A stretch of DNA of 57,354 nt, taken from NCBI GenBank assembly GCA_947449875.1, contig CANFSY010000006.1, positions 1 to 57,354 on the forward strand, read 5' to 3'. The position numbers and the translations under genes were made by a program. The notes under the pieces were generated by a model. That model was not told the DNA's origin. It was given only the letters and a program-made list of their open reading frames with translations, and searched no databases. Position 1 is the first letter of the stretch; every line of letters begins with the position of its first letter. Below, piece by piece: positions 35,457 to 43,309 of this stretch. The stretch comes from Paracoccaceae bacterium. GTDB taxonomy: Bacteria; Pseudomonadota; Alphaproteobacteria; Rhodobacterales; Rhodobacteraceae.

Positions 35457-36332
35457 ATGACCATCACCACCCAAACCACCGCCGTGCGCACCTATTTTGA
35501 GGGGCGCTGGCATGACGGCGATCTGGCGGTGATGAAGGCCTCTGATCACGGCATATGGCAGGGCTCGTCGGTCTTTGACGGGGCGCGGCGGTTTGACGGG
35601 CTGGTGCCTGATCTGGACAAGCACTGTGCACGCCTGAACCGCTCGGCAGAAGCGTTGATGATCACCCCCACCTGCGCCCCCGATGTGATGGAGGCGCTGA
35701 TCCGCGACGGTTTGGCCGACTTTGCCCCCGGCCAAGCCGTCTATATCCGGCCGATGTATTGGGCGCTGCACGGGTCTGATCTGGGCGTGTCGCCGCAGCA
35801 GGGGGCCACGGGCTTTGCCATCGCGCTGGAAGAATGCGCCATGCCAAGCCCGACCTATGCCACCACCGTCACCCGCACCCGCTTTCGCCGCCCCGTGCTG
35901 GAAGATGCCGTTTGCAACGCCAAGGCGGGCTGTCTGTACCCCAACAACGCCCGCATGTTGACCGAGGCGAAAGCCAAAGGTTTCGGCAATGCCTTGGTCG
36001 CCGATGCCTTGGGCAATCTGGCCGAAAGTGCGACAGCCAATGTGTTTTTGGTCAAAGACGGCGTGGTCTTTACACCCGTTCCCAACGGCACCTTCCTGTC
36101 AGGCATCACCCGCGCCCGTCACATCGCCAACCTGCGCGCTGACGGGGTCAAGGTGGTGGAAACCGTCTTGACCTTTGACGACGCGCACAAAGCCGACGAA
36201 ATTTTTTTGTCAGGCAATTTCGCCAAAGTCACCGCCGTGTCTGCCTTTGACGACACGCTCTACCCCCACCGCCCCATGACAGAACGAGCACGCGCGCTGT
36301 ATCTGGATTGGGCCGCAAGCAGCCGGTCCTGA
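35457..36332 (+). CDS. ilvE: Branched-chain amino acid aminotransferase (class IV PLP)
   Basis: A 291-residue fold-type IV aminotransferase. The PLP lysine is Lys156 in NAKAGCLYPNNARMLTEAK, followed by ESATANVFLVKDGVVFTPVPNGTFLSGITRARHI, the phosphate-binding end. The N-terminal WHDGDLAVMKASDHGIWQGSSVFDGAR is typical. It likely makes or degrades Val, Leu and Ile with 2-oxoglutarate; D-amino-acid or 4-amino-4-deoxychorismate relatives are less likely. TAGGGGGCC precedes the ATG. It is preceded by a leader with a terminator-like hairpin. Confidence 0.87.
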   Translation: MTITTQTTAVRTYFEGRWHDGDLAVMKASDHGIWQGSSVFDGARRFDGLVPDLDKHCARLNRSAEALMITPTCAPDVMEALIRDGLADFAPGQAVYIRPMYWALHGSDLGVSPQQGATGFAIALEECAMPSPTYATTVTRTRFRRPVLEDAVCNAKAGCLYPNNARMLTEAKAKGFGNALVADALGNLAESATANVFLVKDGVVFTPVPNGTFLSGITRARHIANLRADGVKVVETVLTFDDAHKADEIFLSGNFAKVTAVSAFDDTLYPHRPMTERARALYLDWAASSRS

Positions 36333-36395
36333 CCTGCCGGAAAGGCTTGTCATCCCCAGCCCGCTTAGGCGATAAGGGCGGCGAAGGAGATCCCC

Positions 36396-36851
36396 ATGCG
36401 CAAGTTTCTGGTCGTGCTGGATGATACCCGTGAATGCCTGAACGCGATGCGCTTTGCCGCACTGCGGGCGGCAAAAACCCAAGGCGGGGTGCAGATCCTG
36501 TCGATCATCCCGCCGGAAGAATACCAGCATTGGATGGGTGTGGCCGACCTGATGCGCGCCGAAGCCCGTGAGCGGATCGAAGCGCATTTTGAGGTCTTCG
36601 CCAAATGGATGCGCGACCGGCACGGCATCAACCCCGAACTGGTGATCCGCGAAGGCGACCCCGAGGTCGAGATCCTCGCCCAAGTGCGCCAAGACTCGCA
36701 GGTTGGCGTGCTGGTGCTGGGGGCCAGCCACGAAAAATCCGGCCCCGGCCCATTGGTCACCGCCCTTACCCGCAGCGCGGGGACCTTGCCCGTACCCATC
36801 ACCATCGTGCCGGGGGATATGAGCAAAGAGCGGCTGGAAAGCATCAGCTAA
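36396..36851 (+). CDS. Universal stress protein, UspA family
   Basis: A 151-residue single-domain Usp protein. It opens RKFLVVLDDTRECLNAMRFAA and has VLVLGASHEKSGPGPLVTAL..AGTLPVPITIVPGDM, where the glycine-rich stretch stands in the usual nucleotide-binding place, so ATP binding is possible. GAAGGAGA lies upstream of the ATG. It follows the aminotransferase by 63 bases. Role in stress endurance is known for the family only. Confidence 0.9.
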   Translation: MRKFLVVLDDTRECLNAMRFAALRAAKTQGGVQILSIIPPEEYQHWMGVADLMRAEARERIEAHFEVFAKWMRDRHGINPELVIREGDPEVEILAQVRQDSQVGVLVLGASHEKSGPGPLVTALTRSAGTLPVPITIVPGDMSKERLESIS

Positions 36852-36905
36852 AAAGACACGGCGCCATCTGGCAACTCTGTCTGGCCCATGTCTTGGCCGT
36901 CTGGT

Positions 36906-37440
36906 TCAGCCGTTTTCAGGGTCTTGCACGGGTTTTTCCGCTGAAAGCTTTGGGTCTGGCAAAAAGACGGCTGTGATCGCAAGGGTCAGGGTGTCGTGCA
37001 ATGCCTCTGGCTCTGACACGGGTTGGCCGAACAGCAACGGCGTGTACAGCGGGCCGTACAGCAGGGCGAGGGCGGCGGGAATTCTGACGCCGGCGCGCAA
37101 CTGGCCCTCGGCGGCAGCGCGGGTCATGCGGGCCATGCCCCAAAGCCTGCGCGGGGTCAGCCAGCGTTCGCCCAAGGCCTGCGCCAAGACCACATCCCCC
37201 CGCGCCGCGCCCAGCATCGCGGCAAACACCGCGCCGAGGCGGTTTGCGGCAGGCGCAGCGTCTCGAGTGTGGCGTCAAAAAAGGCGTCCACCGCCAGTGC
37301 GGCTTTGTTTGGCCGCCAGCGGTAGATCGTGGTCTTACCCACGCACGCCGCATCGGCTGCGGCCTGAATCGTCATGCCCTTATAGCCGCGCGTTTGCCGC
37401 TATCGAAGAGCGCGGCGTTGAGTGAACGGTGATTTTGGGG
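36906..37440 (-). pseudogene. Broken TetR-family regulator
   Basis: Three reading frames on the minus strand together spell a TetR protein. One gives SLNAALFDSGKR; the next gives GYKGMTIQAAADAACVGKTTIYRWRPNKAAL (the helix-turn-helix) and AFFDATLETLRLPQTA; the third gives AVFAAMLGAARGDVVLAQALGERW and the ligand-domain end ALLYGPLYTPLLFGQPVSEPEALHDTL. The first break falls in CGCGCG at 37387-37392, as if two bases were added; the second at about 37235-37238, as if one base were lost. The N-terminus is also short. No intact target gene is adjacent. Confidence 0.8.
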
Positions 37441-37465
37441 GCCATGCGCTGACAGCATGGCCCCC
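37437..37465. other. Strong hairpin upstream of the 48-residue protein
   Basis: GGGGGCCATGC pairs perfectly with GCATGGCCCCC around GCTGACA. It lies between the remnant tetR start and the small plus-strand gene, about 73 bases before its ATG. No T-tract follows on either strand. It could be a regulatory structure in the small gene's leader or an operator. Confidence 0.4.
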
Positions 37466-37537
37466 TTGCCGGTTTGGGTGTTTCTGCGGCGCAGCATGTG
37501 CATTACGTGGGTGTGGGGGGATGATAAAGGAACCACC

Positions 37538-37684
37538 ATGTCCGACCACACACCGATCAAACGCGCCCCCGTTAACACCGCCGTCGTGCTTCAGGGCGGG
37601 CCAGACGCCTTGCGTCATGTGCCTGCGCAAGCTGTCACGCCTTTGGCGGTGATCGCGCAGATGTATGGCTATTTTTCTGATTAA
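37538..37684 (+). CDS. Small protein of 48 residues, function unknown
   Basis: ATG at 37538 follows ATAAAGGAACCACC, a good Shine-Dalgarno, and encodes MSDHTPIKRAPVNTAVVLQG...HVPAQAVTPLAVIAQMYGYFSD. The C-terminal PLAVIAQMYGYFSD resembles the ends of short uncharacterised proteins of Rhodobacteraceae. It has no signal peptide or membrane segment. It stands between the tetR remnant and nfuA and is a real gene on the strength of the ribosome site and composition. I do not know its function. Confidence 0.65.
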   Translation: MSDHTPIKRAPVNTAVVLQGGPDALRHVPAQAVTPLAVIAQMYGYFSD

Positions 37685-37779
37685 GGCTGTGGCGCATGGC
37701 GGGTTTGACCTGACCCGCCCAACCTTGACTTAACGCTGCCCAAGGCGCATATCCGACAGGAACAGTCAGGAGTTGCCCC

Positions 37780-38337
37780 ATGTTCATCCAGACCGAATCC
37801 ACGCCCAACCCCGCGACGCTGAAATTCCTGCCCGGCCTCGCCGTGCTGGATGTGGGCACTGCCGATTTCCCCAATGCCGAAGCCGCAACGAAATCCCCCC
37901 TCGCCCGTCGCATCTTTGCGGTGCAAGGCGTGACGGGTGTGTTCTTCGGGCTGGACTTTGTCACGGTGACCAAAGCCGAAGGCATTGACTGGCAGCACAT
38001 CAAGCCCGCGATCTTGGGCGCCGTGATGGAGCATTACCAATCCGGCCAGCCCGTGCTGGAAGGCGAACAGGCTGCGGCCCATGCCTCGCATGACGGCCCA
38101 GATGGCGCGATCATCACCCAGATCAAAGAACTGCTCGACACGCGCGTGCGCCCCGCTGTGGCGCAAGATGGCGGCGACATCACCTTTCACGGCTTTGACC
38201 GCGGGGTGGTCTATCTGCATATGAAAGGCGCTTGTGCGGGGTGCCCCTCGTCCACGCTGACCTTGAAGATGGGCATCGAAAATCTGCTGCGTCACTATAT
38301 CCCCGAGGTCACCGAGGTGCGCCCTGTTGCCGCCTGA
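37780..38337 (+). CDS. nfuA: NifU-like Fe-S carrier protein (NfuA type)
   Basis: A 185-residue two-domain scaffold. Residues 1-85 are the Nfu N-terminal domain (MFIQTESTPNPATLKFLPG...SPLARRIFAVQGVTGVFFGLDFVTVTK). The C-terminal NifU domain carries the cluster-binding Cys152 and Cys155 in GACAGCPSS. Such proteins deliver [4Fe-4S] clusters to apo-enzymes. CAGGAG precedes the ATG. Its end overlaps the TTG start of tsaB by 11 bases. Confidence 0.93.
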   Translation: MFIQTESTPNPATLKFLPGLAVLDVGTADFPNAEAATKSPLARRIFAVQGVTGVFFGLDFVTVTKAEGIDWQHIKPAILGAVMEHYQSGQPVLEGEQAAAHASHDGPDGAIITQIKELLDTRVRPAVAQDGGDITFHGFDRGVVYLHMKGACAGCPSSTLTLKMGIENLLRHYIPEVTEVRPVAA

Positions 38338-38974
38338 CAGTTTGGTTCTGGCCTTTGACACATCGGCGGCGCATTGCGCCGCCGCTTTGGTATCTGGCGA
38401 CCGCTTGCTGGCCGAACGGTACGCGCCGATGGAAAAAGGCCAAGCTGAATATCTGATGCCGATGCTGGCTGACCTGCTGGCCCAAGCGGGTGTCGGCTGG
38501 CGCGATCTGGCGCGGATCGGCGTGGGCACAGGGCCGGGCAATTTCACTGGCGTGCGCATTTCTGTCGCCGCCGCGCGCGGCTTGGCTTTGGGGTTGGGTA
38601 TTCCGGCCTTTGGGGTGTCAGCCCTGCAAGCGCAGGCTTTGGGCACGGCGGGCGCGGTCCTGTCCAGCCTAGATGCCCGCAAGGGGGCGCTTTATCTGCA
38701 AGGCTTTGGCCTGCCAAATGGCCCTGCCGCCCAAATCCTTGACCTTGCCAACCTGCCCGCCCTGCCGCCCGCCACCTGCATCGGCTTTGCCGCTGACACC
38801 CTTGCTGCCCACTGCGCCGGCCAAGCAGCCCCGCCGCGCTATGCCCTGTGCGAGGCGATTGCCCGCCTTGCGCAAGCCCAAAGCGCCACAGATGCCCCCC
38901 GCCCTGCGCCCTTTTACCTGCGCAGCGCCGATGCCGCCCCCCCGTCTGACCCGCCGCCGGTGATCTTGCCATGA
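38327..38974 (+). CDS. tsaB: tRNA threonylcarbamoyladenosine synthesis protein TsaB
   Basis: A 215-residue protein of the TsaB/YeaZ group, partner of TsaD and TsaE in making t6A37 in tRNA. It opens LVLAFDTSAAHCAAALV and has IGVGTGPGNFTGVRISVAAARGLALGLGIPAFGVSAL. The start is TTG at 38327, overlapping nfuA; a later TTG at 38342 is possible. Its TGA overlaps the rimI ATG as ATGA, so tsaB-rimI are coupled as in many bacteria. Confidence 0.92.
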   Translation: MPPDSLVLAFDTSAAHCAAALVSGDRLLAERYAPMEKGQAEYLMPMLADLLAQAGVGWRDLARIGVGTGPGNFTGVRISVAAARGLALGLGIPAFGVSALQAQALGTAGAVLSSLDARKGALYLQGFGLPNGPAAQILDLANLPALPPATCIGFAADTLAAHCAGQAAPPRYALCEAIARLAQAQSATDAPRPAPFYLRSADAAPPSDPPPVILP

Positions 38975-39378
38975 CCCCCGCCGAAATGGCGCTGCTTCAC
39001 GCCGAAAGCTTCATCCTGCCCGCACCTTGGTCGCAGGCCGAACTGCAAGCGACGCTTGCAAGCCCCTTCACCTTTGCGCTGACACGGCCGCTCGCTTTTC
39101 TTCTGGGCCAAGTGGTGGCGGGCGAAGCCACGCTTTTGACCATCGCCGTCGCCCCCGCCGCCCGCCGCGCGGGCGTGGGCCGCGCCCTTGTGGCAGACTT
39201 TCTTGACCATTCCCGGCAGCGCCACGCTACCAGCGCCTTTCTAGAGGTGGCCGAAACCAACCACCCCGCCCGCGCCCTTTACACCGCCGCAGGCTTTGCC
39301 CCCACCGGACGGCGCAAGGGCTACTACTGCGGTGCGGGCCAAAGCGTAGATGCGATCCTGATGGGCCGTGATCTTTAA
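38971..39378 (+). CDS. rimI: Ribosomal-protein S18-alanine N-acetyltransferase RimI
   Basis: A 135-residue GNAT acetyltransferase. The acetyl-CoA-binding motif is VAPAARRAGVGRALVADFL, followed by AFLEVAETNHPARALYTAAGFAPTGRRKGYY, the RimI pattern. RimI acetylates the N-terminal Ala of S18. It is slightly shorter than the usual 145-150. It is translationally coupled to tsaB, whose neighbour it usually is. Confidence 0.88.
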   Translation: MTPAEMALLHAESFILPAPWSQAELQATLASPFTFALTRPLAFLLGQVVAGEATLLTIAVAPAARRAGVGRALVADFLDHSRQRHATSAFLEVAETNHPARALYTAAGFAPTGRRKGYYCGAGQSVDAILMGRDL

Positions 39379-39420
39379 GCGCAAGGATTGCCCAGCTTGC
39401 TGCCCCCCAAAGACCCTGCC

Positions 39421-39846
39421 TTAGGGCCGCAAATGCCGCACGCGCGCGCCCCATTCGATGGCGGCGGCGTGCAGGCGGTCAATCGCCAGCTCCTCGCGCA
39501 CCTCTTCCAACATGCGCAGTTCCACTTCGCGCAGCGTGCCGTCGGCTGCGGCCACATCGCAGGCCAGCGCATAGGCAGTTTCATAGAGCCGCTCGGGCAG
39601 CGCATCGCGGATCAGGCCGAAGAGGGCGGCCAGCCCGTCTTCTTCCTCAAACAGGTCAAAGACCGTCTGCGCGATCAGGCGAATGCGGTCGTTGTCGTAA
39701 TCGGCAAAGACCGGCAAATGGTGCACGATGCGCTGCATGGCCACCAATTCGGTCGTGCGCATCTGCTCGTCTGCCGCCGACACGGCGATCATCACCGCAA
39801 TCAGCGCGTCGGGCGGCGACATCGAGGGGGGCGGTGTGTCAAGCAT
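39421..39846 (-). CDS. TerB-like (tellurite resistance) protein
   Basis: A 141-residue all-helical TerB-family protein, with IAVMIAVSAADEQMRTTELVAMQRIV and the second TerB half YALACDVAAADGTLREVELRMLEEVREELAID, where the acidic AAADG sites match the family metal-binding loops. GAAAGGAAG precedes the ATG at 39846. It is convergent with rimI and divergent from lysK. TerB proteins are often isolated genes of unknown role; true tellurite resistance is not implied. Confidence 0.78.
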   Translation of the reverse strand: MLDTPPPSMSPPDALIAVMIAVSAADEQMRTTELVAMQRIVHHLPVFADYDNDRIRLIAQTVFDLFEEEDGLAALFGLIRDALPERLYETAYALACDVAAADGTLREVELRMLEEVREELAIDRLHAAAIEWGARVRHLRP

Positions 39847-39878
39847 GGGTCTTCCTTTCGCAATTCCCCCTGACAATA

Positions 39879-39907
39879 TTGACGCCACGGCAGGTGGGCA
39901 ATAGAGG
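39879..39907 (+). promoter_or_regulatory. Candidate sigma-70-type promoter for lysK
   Basis: TTGACG at 39879-39884 and TAGAGG at 39902-39907 are 17 bases apart, about 48 bases before the lysK start. The -10 is poor. Given only as a candidate. Confidence 0.3.
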
Positions 39908-39954
39908 ACGCAGATCAAGGGCGGCATTGCGCCGCTTTGCTGGAGGATCCCCTG

Positions 39955-41535
39955 ATGAGCACCTTGCGTGACGCCGCGATGAAGTCGAAAGCCTGGCCCT
40001 TTGAAGAGGCCCGCGCTTTGCTCAAACGCACCGAACACAAGGCGCATGACAAGGGCTATGTGCTGTTTGAAACCGGCTACGGCCCTTCGGGCCTGCCGCA
40101 TATCGGCACCTTTGGCGAGGTGGCGCGCACCACCATGATCCGCCGCGCGTTCGAGGTGATCTCAGACATCCCCACCCGTCTGATTTGCTTTTCCGATGAC
40201 GTGGACGGCATGCGCAAAGTGCCCGAAAACGTGCCCCAGCAAGAGATGCTGCGCCAGCACATGCAAAAGCCGCTGACCTCGGTTCCTGATCCTTATGGCG
40301 AATTCAACAGCTTTGGCGACCATAACAACGCGATGTTGCGGCGGTTCTTGGACACGTTCGGGTTCCAGTACGAATTCTATTCCGCGACCGAATTCTACAA
40401 ATCCGGCCGCTTTGACGACACGCTGCGCCTGTGTGCCGAACGCTATGACGCGATCATGGCGATCATGCTGGCCTCGCTTCGTGAAGAGCGTCAGCAGACC
40501 TATTCGTGCTTTCTGCCCATCCACCCCGAAACCGGCCGCGTGCTGTACGTGCCGATGAAAGAGGTGAACGCCAAAGATGGCACCATCACCTTTGACGACG
40601 AAGTTGGCCGCGAGTGGACGCTGCCTGTCACCGGCGGCAACGTAAAGCTGCAATGGAAGCCCGACTTTGGCGCCCGCTGGGCGGCACTTGGGGTCGACTT
40701 TGAAATGTACGGCAAAGACCATTCCACCAACACGCCGATCTATGACGGCATCTGCAACGCACTGGGGGGCCGTGCGCCCAACCATATGACCTACGAGCTG
40801 TTCTTGGATTTCGAGGGCCAAAAGATTTCCAAATCCAAAGGCAATGGCCTGACGATTGACGAATGGCTGACCTATGCCGCCACGGAATCGCTGTCCTATT
40901 TCATGTATCAAAAGCCCAAGACGGCCAAGCGGCTGTGGTGGGATGTGATCCCCAAAGCGGTCGATGAATACCACCAGCAGCTGAAAGCCTATTCGACCCA
41001 AGACATCGACGCGCAAGTCAACAATCCGGTGTGGCACATCCATGGCGGTCATGTGCCCGAGTCCAAGATGGTCGTCAGCTTTGCCATGCTGCTCAACCTC
41101 GCCTCGGTCGCGGGGGCCAAGGATGCCGCAGGGCTTTGGGGGTTCATCAAGAAATACGCCCCCGACGCCAGCCCGCAAACCCACCCCGATCTGGATGCCG
41201 CCGCAGGCTTTGCGCTGCGTTATTTCAACGACAAGATCGCGCCGAACCGCACCTACCGCCTGCCGACCGATACCGAACGCACAGCCATCCTTGACCTGCG
41301 CGCCCGTCTGGCGGCTTGGGACGGGGCGACAGACGAAGACAGCCTGCAAACCGCCTGCTATTCCGTGGGCAAAGACCACGCCTTCGATCCGCTGCGCGAC
41401 TGGTTCAAGGCGCTCTACGAGGTGCTGATGGGCGCGTCTGAAGGCCCGCGTTTTGGCGGTTTTATCGCGCTGTACGGGGTGCCAGAAACCATCGCCCTGA
41501 TCGACAAGGCCCTGAACGGCGACCTTATCGCCTAA
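39955..41535 (+). CDS. lysK: Lysyl-tRNA synthetase, class I
   Basis: A 526-residue class I LysRS, the archaeal-type enzyme used by many alphaproteobacteria. The HIGH-like motif is [11 protein letters not shown] (43-53) and the KMSKS-like motif is KISKSKGNG (290-298). Other marks are [16 protein letters not shown] and [23 protein letters not shown] at 39942-39946 decides the start at 39955 over 39937. It charges tRNA-Lys. Followed by a GC-rich hairpin. Confidence 0.95.
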   Translation: MSTLRDAAMKSKAWPFEEARALLKRTEHKAHDKGYVLFETGYGPSGLPHIGTFGEVARTTMIRRAFEVISDIPTRLICFSDDVDGMRKVPENVPQQEMLRQHMQKPLTSVPDPYGEFNSFGDHNNAMLRRFLDTFGFQYEFYSATEFYKSGRFDDTLRLCAERYDAIMAIMLASLREERQQTYSCFLPIHPETGRVLYVPMKEVNAKDGTITFDDEVGREWTLPVTGGNVKLQWKPDFGARWAALGVDFEMYGKDHSTNTPIYDGICNALGGRAPNHMTYELFLDFEGQKISKSKGNGLTIDEWLTYAATESLSYFMYQKPKTAKRLWWDVIPKAVDEYHQQLKAYSTQDIDAQVNNPVWHIHGGHVPESKMVVSFAMLLNLASVAGAKDAAGLWGFIKKYAPDASPQTHPDLDAAAGFALRYFNDKIAPNRTYRLPTDTERTAILDLRARLAAWDGATDEDSLQTACYSVGKDHAFDPLRDWFKALYEVLMGASEGPRFGGFIALYGVPETIALIDKALNGDLIA

Positions 41536-41551
41536 CCCACAGGCAGGGGGT

Positions 41552-41576
41552 GCGGGGGGGCGCGTAGCCCCCCCGC
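41552..41576 (+). terminator. GC-rich hairpin after lysK
   Basis: GCGGGGGGG pairs with CCCCCCCGC around CGCGTAG, 17 bases past the lysK stop. No T-tract follows. It resembles the hairpin at the end of the permease gene (15073-15090) and may be a termination or RNA-end structure of this genome. Confidence 0.4.
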
Positions 41577-41607
41577 CTCGGGGCCGCCGCGCGCCTTTCC
41601 CTTGGGT

Positions 41608-41635
41608 TTGACACAGGCGCTGCGCGGTCTAGCTT
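41608..41635 (+). promoter_or_regulatory. Candidate sigma-70 promoter for the DUF4864 gene
   Basis: TTGACA at 41608-41613 and TAGCTT at 41630-41635 are 16 bases apart, about 30 bases before the ATG. The -35 is perfect to the consensus; the -10 keeps TA---T. Confidence 0.5.
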
Positions 41636-41664
41636 TGGCAGGTGGTCTTAGCGGAGCCTGCCCC

Positions 41665-42063
41665 ATGCGCCTTATCCCCACCGCCTTTGCGCTGTTTCTA
41701 CTCGCCTGCCCCGCCTCAGCCCAAGAGGGGCAGATCCAAGCGACCATCCTCGCCCAGATCGAGGCGTTTGAGGCCGACGATTTCGCCCGCGCTTTCACCT
41801 TCGCCTCGCCCAATATCCACGCCCTGTTCGGCTCGCCCGAAGCCTTTGGCAAAATGGTGCGCGAGGGGTATCCGATGGTTTGGCGCCCCGCCGACGTCGC
41901 CATGCTGGATCTGCGCTTTATCGGGGGGGCCTATTGGCAGCGCGTGCGCGTGACCGATGCCAAAGGGCGCAGCTTTTGGCTGGATTACCAGATGATCGAA
42001 CGCCCCGAAGGCTGGCGCATCAACGCTGTTCAGATGCAAGAGGCCCCCGACGTGGGCGCTTAG
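41665..42063 (+). CDS. DUF4864 domain protein, secreted
   Basis: A 132-residue protein with a signal peptide, cleaved after ASA in LLACPASA-QEG (about residue 19). The mature domain, IQATILAQIEAFEADDFARAFTFASPNIHALFG and RSFWLDYQMIERPEGWRINAVQM, matches DUF4864, an NTF2-like fold common in Rhodobacteraceae. The C-terminal half keeps the paired aromatic residues. No catalytic role is known. It stands alone, 183 bases before the cox operon. Confidence 0.8.
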   Translation: MRLIPTAFALFLLACPASAQEGQIQATILAQIEAFEADDFARAFTFASPNIHALFGSPEAFGKMVREGYPMVWRPADVAMLDLRFIGGAYWQRVRVTDAKGRSFWLDYQMIERPEGWRINAVQMQEAPDVGA

Positions 42064-42099
42064 GCCCAAGGTCGAACCCGCTACAGAGATTTTCCGCCG

Positions 42100-42123
42100 A
42101 TCTGTCGCAAAATTGCGACAGAT
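42100..42123. promoter_or_regulatory. 24-base inverted repeat upstream of coxG
   Basis: ATCTGTCGCAA and TTGCGACAGAT are exact inverted repeats separated by AA. It sits about 125-150 bases before coxG, just after the DUF4864 gene. It resembles a dimeric repressor or activator operator. The shorter palindrome CTGTCGACAG at 42134-42143 shares its ends. Confidence 0.55.
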
Positions 42124-42133
42124 TTGAAGAGTG

Positions 42134-42143
42134 CTGTCGACAG
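42134..42143. promoter_or_regulatory. Short palindrome CTGTCGACAG in the cox leader
   Basis: A perfect 10-base palindrome sharing the CTGTCG/CGACAG ends of the larger site 11 bases before it. It may be part of the same operator array. Confidence 0.35.
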
Positions 42144-42180
42144 GTTCTTCGCCGTAGGGCAAGAATTGTGTCGATATCGT

Positions 42181-42192
42181 GGCAAAATTGCG
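42181..42192. promoter_or_regulatory. Partial copy of the cox operator core
   Basis: GGCAAAATTGCG repeats the central GCAAAATTGC of the large inverted repeat, 75 bases downstream and 54 bases before coxG. It could be a second half-strength site near the start of transcription. Confidence 0.4.
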
Positions 42193-42246
42193 TCTAACGC
42201 GCCGCAATCACAGACCATAGGCACACGACGCCCAGGGAGGGGTTTC

Positions 42247-42783
42247 ATGAAGCTTGCCGAAGAACGGCACATCGCAGCCGACCCTGCGACAGTTTGGGCT
42301 GCGGTCTTGAACCCGCAGGTCTTGCAGGCCTGTGTTCCAGGCTGCGAAAGCCTGACAGGATCACCAACCGACGGGTTCGAAGCCGTCGTGGTACAAAAAG
42401 TAGGTCCGGTCAAAGCGCGCTTTACCGGTGTTGTCACCCTGTCCGAGATGAACGAACCCCACAGCCTGCGCATCACCGGCGAAGGCAAGGGCGGGGTTGC
42501 GGGCTTTGCCAAGGGCGGGGCCTTTGTGACCATGACGGCCGAGGGCGCTGGCACCAAGCTTACCTATGACGTTGACGCCTCGGTTGGGGGCAAGATCGCC
42601 CAACTGGGCAGCCGCATCATTGATGGCTTTGCCAAGAACCTTGCGGAAGAGTTTTTCAACCGCTTCCAATCCGCCATCGAAGGGCCCGAGCAAGAGGCCC
42701 CGGTTGACGCCGCAGACGCATCTGCCGACGAAGGCACCCAAGACACACCGAAAAAAGGCTGGTTCCGCCGTTTGATCGGCTGA
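42247..42783 (+). CDS. coxG: CoxG-like SRPBCC protein (CO dehydrogenase subunit G type)
   Basis: A 178-residue SRPBCC (START-like) domain protein: MKLAEERHIAADPATVWAAVLNPQVLQACVPGCESL, then GFAKGGAFVTMTAEGAGTKLTYDVDASVGGKIAQLGSRIIDGFAKNLAEEFF. The C-terminus is polar and ends in KKGWFRRLIG, resembling the membrane-anchoring tail of CoxG, which in Oligotropha helps bind the hydroxylase to the membrane. GGGAGGGG precedes the ATG at 42247. It leads the coxG-S-L-M operon, 26 bases ahead of coxS. Confidence 0.88.
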   Translation: MKLAEERHIAADPATVWAAVLNPQVLQACVPGCESLTGSPTDGFEAVVVQKVGPVKARFTGVVTLSEMNEPHSLRITGEGKGGVAGFAKGGAFVTMTAEGAGTKLTYDVDASVGGKIAQLGSRIIDGFAKNLAEEFFNRFQSAIEGPEQEAPVDAADASADEGTQDTPKKGWFRRLIG

Positions 42784-42809
42784 ACCTTTAAGCAATCAGG
42801 GAGGATAAG

Positions 42810-43295
42810 ATGACCAAAGTAACGATGACCGTGAACGGAAAATCCGTCTCGGCCGAAACCGAGGGGCGCACGCTGCTCTCCTCTTACCTGCGCGAAGGGC
42901 TTGGCCTGACGGGCACCCATATCGGCTGCGACACCTCGCAGTGCGGGGCCTGCGTGGTGCATATCGACGGCGTGGCCGTGAAAAGCTGCTCGGTCTTTGC
43001 CCAGGACGTGGCCGGATCGAAAGTCACCACGATCGAAGGCATGGCCAATGCAGACGGCAGCCTTGGGGTGATCCAGCAAGCGTTCCAAGACCACCACGGG
43101 TTGCAATGCGGCTTTTGCACCCCCGGCATGGTGATGTCGTCGGCAGCGCTTCTGGCCAACAATCCCAAGCCGACCGAGGCCGACGTGCGCCACGGGCTAG
43201 AGGGCAATATCTGCCGCTGCACGGGGTATCATAACATCGTCAAGGCCGTGATGGCTGCCTCTGGGCAGGATGTCGCCGCCGTTGCTGCCGAATAA
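42810..43295 (+). CDS. coxS: Molybdenum hydroxylase small subunit, [2Fe-2S] (CoxS-like)
   Basis: A 161-residue iron-sulfur subunit with two clusters. The plant-type cluster is bound by [14 protein letters not shown] and a fourth cysteine in VKSCSVFA. The helical C-terminal domain holds QCGFCTPGM and [10 protein letters not shown]. It moves electrons from the molybdenum centre in CoxL to FAD in CoxM. GGAGGATAAG precedes the ATG. The order S-L-M after coxG is that of form II enzymes. Confidence 0.94.
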   Translation: MTKVTMTVNGKSVSAETEGRTLLSSYLREGLGLTGTHIGCDTSQCGACVVHIDGVAVKSCSVFAQDVAGSKVTTIEGMANADGSLGVIQQAFQDHHGLQCGFCTPGMVMSSAALLANNPKPTEADVRHGLEGNICRCTGYHNIVKAVMAASGQDVAAVAAE

Positions 43296-43309
43296 GGGAG
43301 GGGATCAAG

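Noticed and set aside
37437-37465. Hairpin as an intrinsic terminator
   Set aside because: Neither strand has a T-tract after the stem.
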